Source: Utricularia gibba (Eukaryota; Streptophyta; Magnoliopsida; Lamiales; Lentibulariaceae). Taken from it: 64,000 nucleotides of DNA. The DNA lies in assembly GCA_002189035.1 (NCBI GenBank), contig CM007989.1, positions 2,108,001-2,172,000 of the forward strand. Reading direction: 5' to 3'. Below the pieces are notes generated by a model. That model did not search any database. It was given only the letters and a program-made list of their open reading frames with translations, and was not told the DNA's origin. Positions 47,573-58,373 of the stretch are shown here, in pieces. Within the stretch, counting starts at the first letter, position 1, and the number at the start of each line of letters is the position of its first letter. A program made the translations under genes and the position numbers.

Positions 47573-49880
47573 CCTATGGCGTTCGCGTTAACTTCTAAAT
47601 AAAATCGTGGGTCATTGTCCACAAGTCCGATGATTGTGGTGTTCGTCTGTTCCTAACTGATGTAATGCCCTGTTTTGTGTTGAATGAACAATACCGTACT
47701 TGAATTTCATCGTTATATTTTCTTTTGGTTTGAATTCAAGAGCCATGAATGCGGACGCAGCAGTCCCCGGAAGCTAAAAACTGTTCACATGCATATCATT
47801 ATTAATATATTTATTGTATAATATATCTAATATAATATTACATTTAATCGAGATTTAAACAGAAAACATGAAAATTCAAAAAGGTAGGGGCTGGAAGAGT
47901 GATTTAAAAATTAATAATAAAATTGATCAACTTAGTGTGTGAGAGATAAAGTATCAATAATCGAATATGTAAATAACATGTGTTCAAAATATCGTTCTTT
48001 TTTATAACAGGGAAAGTTTTTTATTTCACCTAAAATGTCATGAACACTGCCAAATGGAAAAAAGCTCAAATATGTAATAGGACACTTTACCTTTACGTAA
48101 ATATTTTTTAAAATGCATGGATATCAAAGCTATTTTATTAATAAAGCGGATTTAGTTTATTTTAAATATATCTATAACATATATTATTATTTAAATATAT
48201 ATTTGGGAAATTTAGCCACGAAACATACTTTTAATTTCACTTACGTAACACACGTTTATTAAAATTTAAACAATTCAAATATATTATTAATTAAAATATA
48301 CTAATGCTCCCTAACCAACATTCTTTTTGTGTCTCTAAAGGCATCGTACATAATCCAGTGCCAAATGTGCAATAATACAATACATGGCCAAACCCTAGCG
48401 CTGGCGCCAATACACACATAACTTCAAGATCTTCAAGGTACGGTACCCATATAAAACACTTATTATTTTTATTTCTGTTTTTAACAAAAATAATTTTTGA
48501 GTGTAGTTAAAAATAAATCAGAAGTAGAAATAAAAAAAATATTTAAATCTACTTCTCATTTCTATTTTTGCCTCAAATTTTTGAAATTATTTATGTTTCT
48601 ACAATTGATGTCCAGTTTTCCATCCAACACGGGATCTGATCCTCGACCCCATTAATGGGACTGAGCCTACGGTTCACAAATGCAGACTAACGATTCTACT
48701 CTACTGCGTGACAAGAATTAATTGATCCAGATGCCGATGAAGGCTCACGGTTCCCGTATCAAATTAATGAACCAGAGTCTTTTTTATTTCCTTTTCAGGA
48801 AGAGTATCCTAATGGTTTCCGAACTTCATTAACTACTCCAAGTATACTTTCAGTAAGCCGACATGAACTCCGGTACAATACCTATTTTCCTGCAACTCAA
48901 GTTAATCCTCTTGTTGATGGAAAAATAGGAACAGAATGTACCACGGAATACGCATCAAACATGTAGGAATTTGCACAAATGCGAACTTTAATACTAGAGA
49001 AAAACTAGAGAAAACCTTCTTGCCATTGAAAAAAAAAAAACTAGAGAAAAACTACCTTAAAACTTCCAAGGGTTTCAAATATTTATATTTTTTTATAAAA
49101 ATATTTGTATGTAAGATATTAAACCTTCTAATTTTCGAGTCTTTCACACCAACCCTTGAACCCAAATCTGTGAGCTTCAAGATTCAGGTATTAACTATGA
49201 AAAATATCAGCAAATTCAAAAACCGAAGTTTCTGCATTAAATAAATTAGTGTAAAACATACAAACTCAATGAATAATAATGAGAAAGTAATGCACAAAAA
49301 AAGGACAACTTTGAGGGATAAAATATCACTTGATAAAAGAAATCCACAGCTTAGTTGTGGAATTTTTATCACTGAATGATAGAGGGGAGACGATGGAACC
49401 ACCATTTTTGGTTTGGTGTGAGCTTCGAGGAGGAGGAGAAAGAGGAAGAAGAAACAGGGGGTAGTGTCGTCTGAATCGATGTACAGAGATTGTAGATGTA
49501 CGAGGAAAATATTACAAAAAAAATATGAACGGTTGTTCATGCATCATCTGCAAACGATTTTAGAGGGTTGGAATTTGGAAAAATGTACTATCTTTTTTTA
49601 TTCATTCTGTCGAACAACAGGCTGGCACCATGTACGCTTTTCTTACAAAACCGTGCCCAAACCCGTTGCTCTAGAACCCGATTTGAACCGACCAAATTCG
49701 GATCCGATAGATCAATATATACATTCATATTGATTTTTTTTTAATACATGTGTTGTAGTAGAAAAATTCCTAATTCAGCTTTTGGGTTTAGTGATCAATT
49801 TTCAAACACACCTTGCAATTGACCGAAAATTTTGTATTGTATTACAATGGAATGCCAGGCCGTTGTTTTTTCACCGTGCA
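47573..49880. other. Spacer between the tandem copies
   Basis: Copy 1 3' UTR up to about 47700, then AT-rich DNA. A fragment at about 48700-48870 resembles the upstream region of copy 2. ORFs at 48936, 49184 and 49464 have no recognised motif. Confidence 0.45.
48700..48870 (+). repeat. Degenerate copy of the tandem-gene promoter segment
   Basis: Aligns by eye with about 50185-50420: CAGATGCCGATGAAGGCTCA matches GGATGCCAATGAAGCCTCAG; then CGTA.CAAAT, ATCCTAATGGTT.CCGAACTTC, ACTCCAAG and TACTTTCAG recur in the same order. No coding sequence follows it, so it looks like the remnant of a third copy or a promoter-only duplication. Confidence 0.55.
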
Positions 49881-50486
49881 CGCTGTTTCGGCTCCAAGTA
49901 CAATAATTACTTTACTGTAATCTCACCTTCCGATGTCCTTAAATCTTGTTTTACAAACATAAGCACCATTCATGGGGCTGGCTAACCCCAGCTTGCCATA
50001 AAACGAAGAGGGCACAATAATGCATCTTTATCAGAACTACAGACTGCAATAATTAGAACAGATTCATCATCCAACCGGGAGGGATGATGCCTCCAGGGAG
50101 ATAGATATAAATCTCTACATCTAACTCGGGCGTGATTGGTTGGTTCTGTGTGTTGATGCTGTAACCAGCTGTTGTTTCAACGATGAACGAGAATTCGGAT
50201 GCCAATGAAGCCTCAGGGTCACCGTACCAAATAGATTCAATTAACAATGTACGAGTGTATCTAATTCTATCTATCATTGTGTATTATATTAGTTTCAGAT
50301 GCCGGAGATCCTAATCGTTGCCAAACTTCATTAATTGCTCAAGTTACCTGCAGCTCAAGTCAGACAAAAAGAATGGCGATGGAATCCTAACTCCGTGCAC
50401 CCAAGTTTACTTTCAGACACATCTGCTGCTATAAATAGGGCTTCTGTTTTGTATTCCCCCACCACTCAGAGAAAAACTCGCAAGGG
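49881..50486. promoter_or_regulatory. Promoter region of the second tandem cysteine-rich gene
   Basis: Ends with TATA box TATAAATA at 50430-50437, 57 bp before the ATG, the same spacing as in copy 1. Between TATA and ATG the two copies are almost identical (GGGCT.CTGTTTTGTATTCC). A minus-strand ORF at 50053-50277 is of unclear status. Confidence 0.65.
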
Positions 50487-50963
50487 ATGGAGCAACGAAA
50501 ACCCCTTCTCTCCATGTCGCTCATCCTTGGAGCAATCATCCTCCTTCTTGCAGGTGCCATCCCGGTAACCAGGGGGTTCGGGATGAATATAGTCACCGTC
50601 CTTTGCTGCAGTCCCGATGCCAATTGTGTGTTCACTTCGTCTCCACTCGTCAATCTCACTGTAAACCTAACATGCATTAACCTCAAGTTGGAAAAAACTG
50701 TCATCAAACAAGGAAATACTGGTAACAATGGGAGTCTGGTCATGCAAGTGGAACACAAACTTCTGTCGAATTACACACTTCTGACCACTGGGCCTCTTCC
50801 ATGCTATCTCACTGCCACTTTCCCAAGTTCCTCATGTTCAGCACTCAGCATTCCCGGTCTCTCCGTTAAGGCAATTATTACTGCTTTTGGAAACCCCCCA
50901 TTCCCACCATCTGGAAGCTTTCTCAATACCATTGTTTCGCCGTGGGTCATCAAGTTATTCTAG
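50487..50963 (+). CDS. Secreted six-cysteine protein, tandem copy 2 (Ole e 1/phylloplanin-like)
   Basis: Also 158 residues and intronless. It has the same layout as copy 1: signal peptide SLILGAIILLLAGAIPV, then VLCCSPDANC, NLTC, LPC and SSC, with NLT, NGS and NYT glycosylation sites. Length, cysteine positions and the tail FGNPPFPPSG are conserved, while the surface between residues 70 and 100 differs more (KLEKTVIKQGNTGNNGSLVM versus NLVKTVIAQTTTGKNGSVVL). Intact frames in both copies suggest both are under selection. No evidence shows whether they are expressed in the same tissue. Confidence 0.82.
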   Translation: MEQRKPLLSMSLILGAIILLLAGAIPVTRGFGMNIVTVLCCSPDANCVFTSSPLVNLTVNLTCINLKLEKTVIKQGNTGNNGSLVMQVEHKLLSNYTLLTTGPLPCYLTATFPSSSCSALSIPGLSVKAIITAFGNPPFPPSGSFLNTIVSPWVIKLF

Positions 50964-51964
50964 CAGCTGTCGTATTATCTATGGCTTCAACGAGTGTTTT
51001 TTCACTCCCCAAAACCTTATATTATCTATGGCATATCGACCTATTCCCCTAGTTGTTGTTTTATTATATCCAAATTCTGAGTGTCTCAAATAACGTTCCT
51101 TCATATTCAATGTTTCTGAATAAATTGTGGGTTGCAGCCCACAAGTGAGTCCGTCTTCAAGCATTTCGGGTTGCGGCATGCGCCTGCTACCCTGCATCTG
51201 CATTGTGGATGATTCTTATGTGTGTCTCTGTGTCTGTGTCTGTGTCTTTCCTTGTCTGATGTAACCTGTTTCTTGTGTTGAATGAAGAACGTCATTGTTA
51301 AACTTTATATCTTATGTACTTATGCATCTGTTACTGCCTGAAATTCAAGAACGATGCAACGAGCATATTATATACATCCTTTAATATTTTATTTCTTATA
51401 AAAATTACTGAATGGAATTCACAAAATCATGAATTTGGATTGAACATATTTAACTTCAACGAACCCTGAATGTTAAAACATTATTTATGACCGATAATAA
51501 TCAAAAACTTCCAAATCTCGAAACTTTCCTAAATTCAATCTGAAAATTCCTTGGTGCGCAAGTGTGATCACCAGAGGTATGTAAAGTGAAAGTTTCCTAA
51601 ATTCCTTGATGACCAAGATGACACTTCCCATGTGTAGAGAATTCGAATATTTCTATTTTAAAAAATAATAATCGTATACATGGAGATTCAGGGGTAAACG
51701 TCCTAAATGTGTTGTGATGTAATATACATTTCTCACATTATGATTTATTACAAAACTTGGTGACAATATGATTGTGTCTATCGCGTACGAAGAAACAATT
51801 TCAAGATCAATGCAACAATCTCCGTGGTTCTTGATGAAAAAACGCTGCAGAACAGCAATGGTGATGACCAAAAAAGACAGTGTTCAAGGATTCCACAAGG
51901 TGTTCACAAAAAAAAAAGGGAAAAACGAATCTGCTGTTCTATGCAGACTGCAGCGGCGGCATGA
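50964..51964. other. 3' flank of copy 2 and intergenic
   Basis: Contains a short TGTGTC tandem repeat near 51222-51250, then mixed AT-rich sequence. No gene is seen. Confidence 0.4.
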
Positions 51965-52327
51965 TCAACTTCTTTCGGCATCGGCGTCGAGTATCAAGGT
52001 GTCGTCGATTTGTTGGGTATCTCCGATTAGGAGGCTGTTGTCAGTACGAGGCGCAGTAGGATGGCTTTGATAATGCACTCCGGCGTAGGGTTGGTACGGA
52101 TACTGGTAATACGCCGCCGGATAAACATATCCTGGTGGTGCCATCACTACGCAGCCGGTCAGGGGATCAACGCCGAGAAGGCAGCCGGTGTGGGGATCAA
52201 CGCCGAGAAGGCAGCCATTGTGGGGATCGACGCCGAGAACGGGTGCCACTGGAATACTGATGGGGTAAGGAGACACATACGGCATCGCATTCCCGAAGTA
52301 ATGGAACGGCGCAGGATAGTAGGCCAT
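51965..52327 (-). CDS. Tyr/Pro-rich protein with three 10-residue repeats
   Basis: A 120-residue ORF starting MAYYPAPFHYFGNAM. Residues 31-60 are three tandem decapeptides: LGVDPHNGCL, LGVDPHTGCL, LGVDPLTGCV, encoded by a 30-bp DNA repeat. Pro/Tyr-rich sequence follows (PPGYVYPAAYYQYPY), then an acidic tail (DDTLILDADAERS). No signal peptide, membrane span or known domain is seen. The Pro/Tyr composition suggests a low-complexity, possibly condensate- or wall-related protein, but this is only a guess. The first Met is preceded by AT-rich DNA, and downstream flanks do not extend the frame. Confidence 0.45.
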   Translation of the reverse strand: MAYYPAPFHYFGNAMPYVSPYPISIPVAPVLGVDPHNGCLLGVDPHTGCLLGVDPLTGCVVMAPPGYVYPAAYYQYPYQPYAGVHYQSHPTAPRTDNSLLIGDTQQIDDTLILDADAERS

Positions 52328-52562
52328 GCTGAATTTCGCTGAGACCGTAAGCGTATAGAAAACTTGTCAGCTCCCACAGGTCTATTGCCAGATGATACTA
52401 TTCTTCGTCTCCCTCAAATCATCCTGATTTATAGAGTCCTAGTTCCTCCTAATCCAAGGAAACTTTCCTAATTCAAGCTCAGATAGAGGGAGAGAGGGAG
52501 AGATTCGTATCTGATACAGTCCAGATAATAACCTCAGAATCCTAGGAAACTTTCCTAATTCA

Positions 52563-52602
<40 letters not shown>

Positions 52603-55600
52603 GACCAGAAGATTCAGTTTTGAACCGGCATCTTGAATCGATCCTTGATTCGGTTCAGCCGGTCATGGCAGACCGAACCCGAACCGATAACCATTAATGA
52701 TCCGAGCCATGTGCACATGGAACAACAACCATCAAGTAGCTAGATGGCTTTCTAAGTTAGTACTTGTTGGTATTCCTAATTATTTTTCTAAATTCATATG
52801 CAATCTTTATCCAAGGTATATTTATCATAAATAAACATTTATTTCATAATTTATTTAAATTTAAATAACTTACACCGTATTAGTTTTCTACTGGGTAGAC
52901 AAAACCATCTAGAAATGGGCCGAGCGAAAACCCAGGCCCAGCAGTGTGAGCGAGATCTACATCTACAGTCCGTATTTGTTCTTGGCTTCTTCTGCTCCTC
53001 GGGATCCTCTGTGATGCGGATCATCGTCTCCCACAAAACTACCCCACCAGCGGCCCCAGATTAGAGACAGAGCGGCGAGATTTATTTTTTTAGTAGAAAA
53101 AGGAAAAGGGAAAGCAGGGTATCAGCGAGAGGTTTGAATGTAGAGAGATTGGAGCAGGTGGGGAGGGGGTGAAAAGGGGGGATACTGAGATTCTTGAGGT
53201 GAAAGTTGATGAAAGCAAGGAGTGGAGTGAGGGGAGTACGGGAAGCGCAGGCAAGTGCAGAGAAAGAAAGAAGCACACCCGTGCGCGCTGGCTGCCCTTG
53301 CAGAAAAATAAAACATAAATAAATGGATAAAGGCCGCAAGATGGGACACGACGTAAAGGCACCTGCACTGCACTTCCCCCCACTCGCAGTAAAATGGAGG
53401 AATGGAATCCCCCGGTCCCTCTTCCTCCTCTACAGGAAAACGAACCACCCGACCCGACCCGACTCACTTCCCTTCAACCAGACATTTAGAAATACGCATG
53501 TAAAACCTTCCTTCCGCTAGGAGGAGGAATCCAATGCACTGTGGGGTGTGGCTGGTAGCCATGCTCGGTTGTCTTCCACGCACGTCTTCTCTCTTGTCGG
53601 ATCTCCTCACCGCCACATGCCTCCAGCATCGAGCTTATCGTTAAAACTCTGGCATCTTATATAAAAACTTTTTGAATCACATGCACGAGGGCTGACGTGG
53701 ACGATACTTCTAAATCAGTTTTTGTCCACATTCAGCAATAATTCCAACAGCTACCCTTGTGGTTTGTCTCCAACTTACGTTGTTTTCAAATTCACATTTG
53801 AAAACCCTCGTTCTGATCTATTGATTCAGATGTGAAGAAGTGGCAAGAACTGCATGGGAATTAGCATTAGAACAAATGGAGGTAAATGAATCAGCAGGAA
53901 GGGGGAGTGCGTTTGGTTTAATTAATTAGGGTTGGTGTGTCGCTTTTGAGGTACAGAAACCAACAGACTGAAGTCTCACATTTATATTTGTCTCCAACGT
54001 TCATTGAATAAGATACCTGTAAAACACTCATAATGCTGGCTGGCCCCTTCACTCATTCCCCCATTCAATTTCCGGGCGAGATTATTACAAAAACCAAAAA
54101 AAAAAAAAAGAATAAGAAGAAAGAAAATGTGGTGGCCAAACGTATTCATTTCCCATCAAATCCCATGTGGTCCTAACGTCTATTATTCATCTTTAATATG
54201 TTGGTACACATCTTGGTGCACCATTTTAATGTCACAGATTCCAGTCACAACACGCCCCATCGTTCTTTACATAACAAGTTGTTGGATTTAATCAGTTGAA
54301 CTTTTTTTATGATTTAAAATATTTTTAAAAATAAAAAAAATATTGTTTAAATGAGTTGAATCTATTTTTCAATTTAATGATGGATTGGTGTGGATAAGGT
54401 GAGGTACACATAAGGTGGTAATTAGTGTGGTCGGTACCTTGTCCCTGCGGGCAGTGCACGTCGCAGCAAATAGGAACGTTACGAATTGATGCGTCGCAAC
54501 GACTATTTGCTCATGTCTCTTTAGGCAACACTCGGAAGGACATAGACATAAAGCTTCCCCCACCAAACACGTACGGAGAGAGGCGTGCAGAAGAAAAACG
54601 CCACTTCAAGGCTCTTGAAATATGAATCTGGCTGCCTGATTTTTATAACACTCGTTTGTTATTCTAAAAGCATCATTTCATGTTTTAAAAGACAAACCGA
54701 GAATCAGAATGTGATGGTTTTTAGGAATTACACGCCCGAAATTGCATCATCACAGTGTTGTTTTTATGAGTTATCGTTTTGGGCCAGTTCTCCTGTTTCG
54801 ACAGTGACCATCCAACGCAACACTTATATTACCCTACTTGCTCATTCTCTTGCGTGCCACTAAGCGATTGTTAGTTGTGTTTATCCAAATGCTAACATGA
54901 AATAAATCACGAAGATGAAGGGAGCATGTGCACTCCTTTTATTTCTTCCAAAAACACAATCTTTTTGTTTCTGCGTATCTTTGGGTGGGTATCCTAGGGG
55001 CAGACAGAGCAATAGCATCATTAATCCTTCATTAATAGTTGCTACATAAGCCTAGGATTCATGACAAGCCTTAAATTCTTAAGGGTTTGATGTTGGGTGT
55101 TTTCATTCATTGTTGCATAGGTGGGTTGTTTGTCGACAAAAGGCGGTATTAACTCCCAGGTTCATATCACCCCCAGTCAGAAGTGTGTTCACGTATTCTC
55201 CTTAAACAGCATCTAGTATGTCCAAACGGTTTCAGAAAGTGGCAATAGAAAAGCCGGGTTTTTTTGAAAAATACCCACTGTGTTTTTAGGGTGTGATAAA
55301 TCTACCCACTCTATGTGCATTGTGTATGAGAGAAAGTGAGGGTGTGTAGATTTCAAAAACAACCCAATAGAGCCCCTATTATCAAAGACTTTGAGGAACC
55401 TATGGATCAAACCCTAAAGTAGACAACATACATTAACTATATATCTTTATTTTTATATATCAAACGTTATATATAATTGAATATATACATAAATATGCTT
55501 ATATACTACTATCAAACAACCTCTGAAAATATTTAAATCCACCTACAAAATACTATCTTGATTGATCATTACCCTAATTGTCACCAGTGTAAACCAATAT

Positions 55601-56435
55601 CCTCCCGTGTCTGGATCCTAGAACTTAGTTTATATCATTCAGATTGTGCATTGTAAATTAATAGTCAACTTGCTGATCCAAGATGCCCGTTGGGCGGAAA
55701 CATATAAAGTAAATGCGTATCTTGAATAGGGCACCATGTCATTAGTGGGAGACTTGATGATCCAGAGGAGTATCACCTCCCATCATTACTTCCAAATGAA
55801 ATTAAAAGGCATGGTATTAAAATTAAATAAATACTTCGAATGTTTTGTTTAATCATGAGGCTATGTTTAATAAATAAATATTTATTTCCTCACCAAGGGG
55901 AAGCGAAATAATTGAACTCAGAGAAAGATGGATTGCGTATAAAGAAACCCACCTTCTTTAAATCTCTTCACAAGGACCCAACTCGAATATTCATTACACA
56001 AATCCACTCTATTTATTGACAAAAATCCACCCTATTCAATTCAATCCACCTACTTCCCTCAATTATGCTCTTCTCTCCTTTCATTTTTCGAATTAAAAAA
56101 AGGGGGAAATCAATTTTTTTAGATTAAAAAATTCTCCAAATTATTGTTATTTGTTATTTTTCGAATGTGGAATAATTATTAATTTCGTGGCTATTATTGC
56201 TTTTTTGGGTGAGGTAATTAATAATTACGGATTCCGCCTGATCTTGATTTTTTGCTTGTTTTGTTTATTGGCCATGTTGGTTTTGTTCACGGATTCACGA
56301 GGACCACATGCCACATGGTGCGCTATCCGTTACAAGGGATCTACACCGTCGGATCAAGTTCCGCGTCCTACTTTTTAATATTACGATCGTGCCCCTACAG
56401 TTCCGTCTCGCTTTCGGTTCACTCACTCTCAGTTG
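52328..56435. other. 4-kb gene-poor region and KRP promoter
   Basis: Contains a (GA)n run at about 52567-52597. A purine-rich stretch at 53085-53280 yields chance minus-strand ORFs. AT-rich blocks lie at 54290-54380, 55440-55520 and 55800-56170. No gene was recognised. Confidence 0.45.
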
Positions 56436-56446
56436 TATTTATAAGG
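56436..56446 (+). promoter_or_regulatory. TATA-like box of the KRP gene
   Basis: TATTTATAAGG, about 130 bp before the Met at 56577. It supports a start there; the longer ORF from 56315 would have to be transcribed through its own TATA box. Confidence 0.45.
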
Positions 56447-56576
56447 AAACAGTGGCGTTCGGCAGAAGGAACTGCGGTTTCCATTTCTGAGTTACGGTTT
56501 CGATCTTTGGTCCTACTTCTGCGGGCTTCATACTTTTCATGCAGTTTTTGTGATACAGACAGATACCGTTTCGTGT

Positions 56577-57396
56577 ATGGAGGGGAGGGGCGGAAGAAGA
56601 CCGTGGAAGAGGAAGAAGTAGAGAGGTCGGAGAGAGACAGGGAAGCCGCGGTGAAGAGCGGGCGAGATTCGGAGGGAGATTTGAAGGTGGATTCAGGAAG
56701 GAAGAGGAAGTTTTATTCTGTTTATGAGAATTGCGATGCGGCTGAGAATCGTAGGTCGCCGCCGGAAGAGTTGAACTCCAAAGTGGCGGAGTCGAGGGAA
56801 ATAATCAGAGCGCCGGTTTTCGAGGTGAGTCTCGGAATTTATCAAAGCCGAACTACTCTTTGTTTCTGTAAAGAAAAAAAAATTGAAGAGATTTCGCAAA
56901 TATGAAACAGGATGTTGATTCCAGTTCCAAGGATTGTGAATCTGGAGGTGAAACATCCACTTCCGTCAACGTTTTCTTCAGGTGATTACAAACAGTTTTC
57001 CTAGTGGTATTCTTGGTATGACTTTGATATTAAGCTCTCCTTGTTCTGTATTTCCTAGTGGAGAAGCCAGTTTGTATAGAGATCTCCGTAGCGATTCACC
57101 AGAGAACACGATGGTCTATAAGAAGCAACGGCAGTTACCCAAGGCCCCCGTCCACGTGACGCCGTTGATGCCATCGCCAACGGAGCTGGAAGAGTTCTTC
57201 ACCTCGGCGGAGACTCACGAGAAGAAACGGTTTTCCGAAAAGTAAGTTTCCATGATCCCCCTCCTTCTCCCCTTCCCTTCAACTCTAGTCGACTCTTTAT
57301 TTTATTTTCTTCTTCTGCTTGTGTAGATACAACTACGACGTTGTGATGGACGTTCCATTGGAGGGAAGATACCAGTGGGTTCCCTTACACCCGTAG
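56577..57396 (+). CDS. KRP: CDK inhibitor, KRP/ICK family; 5' end uncertain
   Basis: A nuclear inhibitor of cyclin-CDK complexes that slows the cell cycle. Exons 56577-56824, 56911-56981, 57059-57241, 57327-57396. The diagnostic C-terminal domain is complete: PSPTELEEFFTSAETHEKKR then FSEKYNYDVVMDVPLEGRYQ and WVPLHP. The middle is rich in Glu, Arg and Lys. With one G added in the GGGG just after the ATG (56577, MEGEGRKK) the product is 190 residues, a normal KRP length; as written, the open frame instead extends up to a Met at 56315 with un-KRP-like sequence. The N-terminal family motifs (such as LRSRRL) are missing in either version. The KRP identity is firm; the start is not. Confidence 0.85.
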
Positions 57397-58373
57397 AAAA
57401 ACCACAGCGCCTTCTCATGAACTCCCTTAGAAAATCTCATTTCTCATGTAAATGGAAACAAGAGTAGTAGTGGTCTACTTTCGTCCTCCCAAGATTATTA
57501 GTCTAGTTTACCCAACAATGAACCAGTCCATCCGCCATTGAGCTTCCATGTTTTTGTGTGCGAGCTCTTTGTTGCTTATGCATACGTAGCTTCACTTCCC
57601 TTGGTGGGGCAGAGGAAATGGATGAAAATGGCATTGTGCTCTGCTGCTGCAGTCGGCATTGGACATGTCTTGCCTAAACAATGAATTGCAGGAGTTACTG
57701 CAAAGCATAAAACGAGTGGGGACAACTCTCACACGCCATTGCTGCAGATTTTGAATCCCAAAGAAGATACATTAAATACATGTATATTTAAAAAAAAGGA
57801 AAGGAAAGGAAGGAGGTGCAGAGTATAGTTGGGGATCCACCCGATGTTGATTACATAAAGTGGGATCAGGGTACGATTTTTGCTTTTGGTTTTTTGATGC
57901 AAAAGTTGTTATGAAAAGCTGCCGTGAAACAAATCTGACTGTCAGGCAACAAGTGGCCGGCTGTTGTTGCTGAAAACAAACAGAGAAAGCAAACCCAAGC
58001 CCTGAACCGTCTGTTTGTGTGTGTGTCATGGAAATGGGTGTCATGTATTTCAACAATTCCGGTTAGGAGAACTTGAAATGACAAAACAATTGAAGCACAG
58101 TAATAAAGCTTCAAATAGCACAATTAAGGGTGAAAATATCGGGAAAAAAAATCCAAAACCTGCTCCCCACCGGTATCGGGTCGTAACCGGTACGATCCGA
58201 AGCCTCCCTTGGGTTGGGTTGACACGTTTGTGGCCCATTGAAGCCGTAACGGAGTCTGTAATTAGGCCCGTTAGGGGGATGCGGTATTATACTCTGATTT
58301 CTCAACCATAGTTAGTAGATAGGGATGATTTCGCAATGAAAGCTACGCCACCTGTTGGTTGGAGTTTTGGAGG
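57397..58373. other. Intergenic
   Basis: KRP 3' UTR, then mixed sequence; the last ~150 bases are the likely 5' UTR of the DUF829 gene. No gene is seen. Confidence 0.4.

Noticed and set aside
50053-50277. 74-codon minus-strand ORF upstream of copy 2
   Set aside because: It overlaps the duplicated promoter, and the related block near 48700 does not keep the frame.
53082-53467. Overlapping minus-strand ORFs of 85-125 codons
   Set aside because: They come from a purine-rich (GA/GGGA) stretch; composition is Pro/Ser/Leu low complexity and several frames are open at once.
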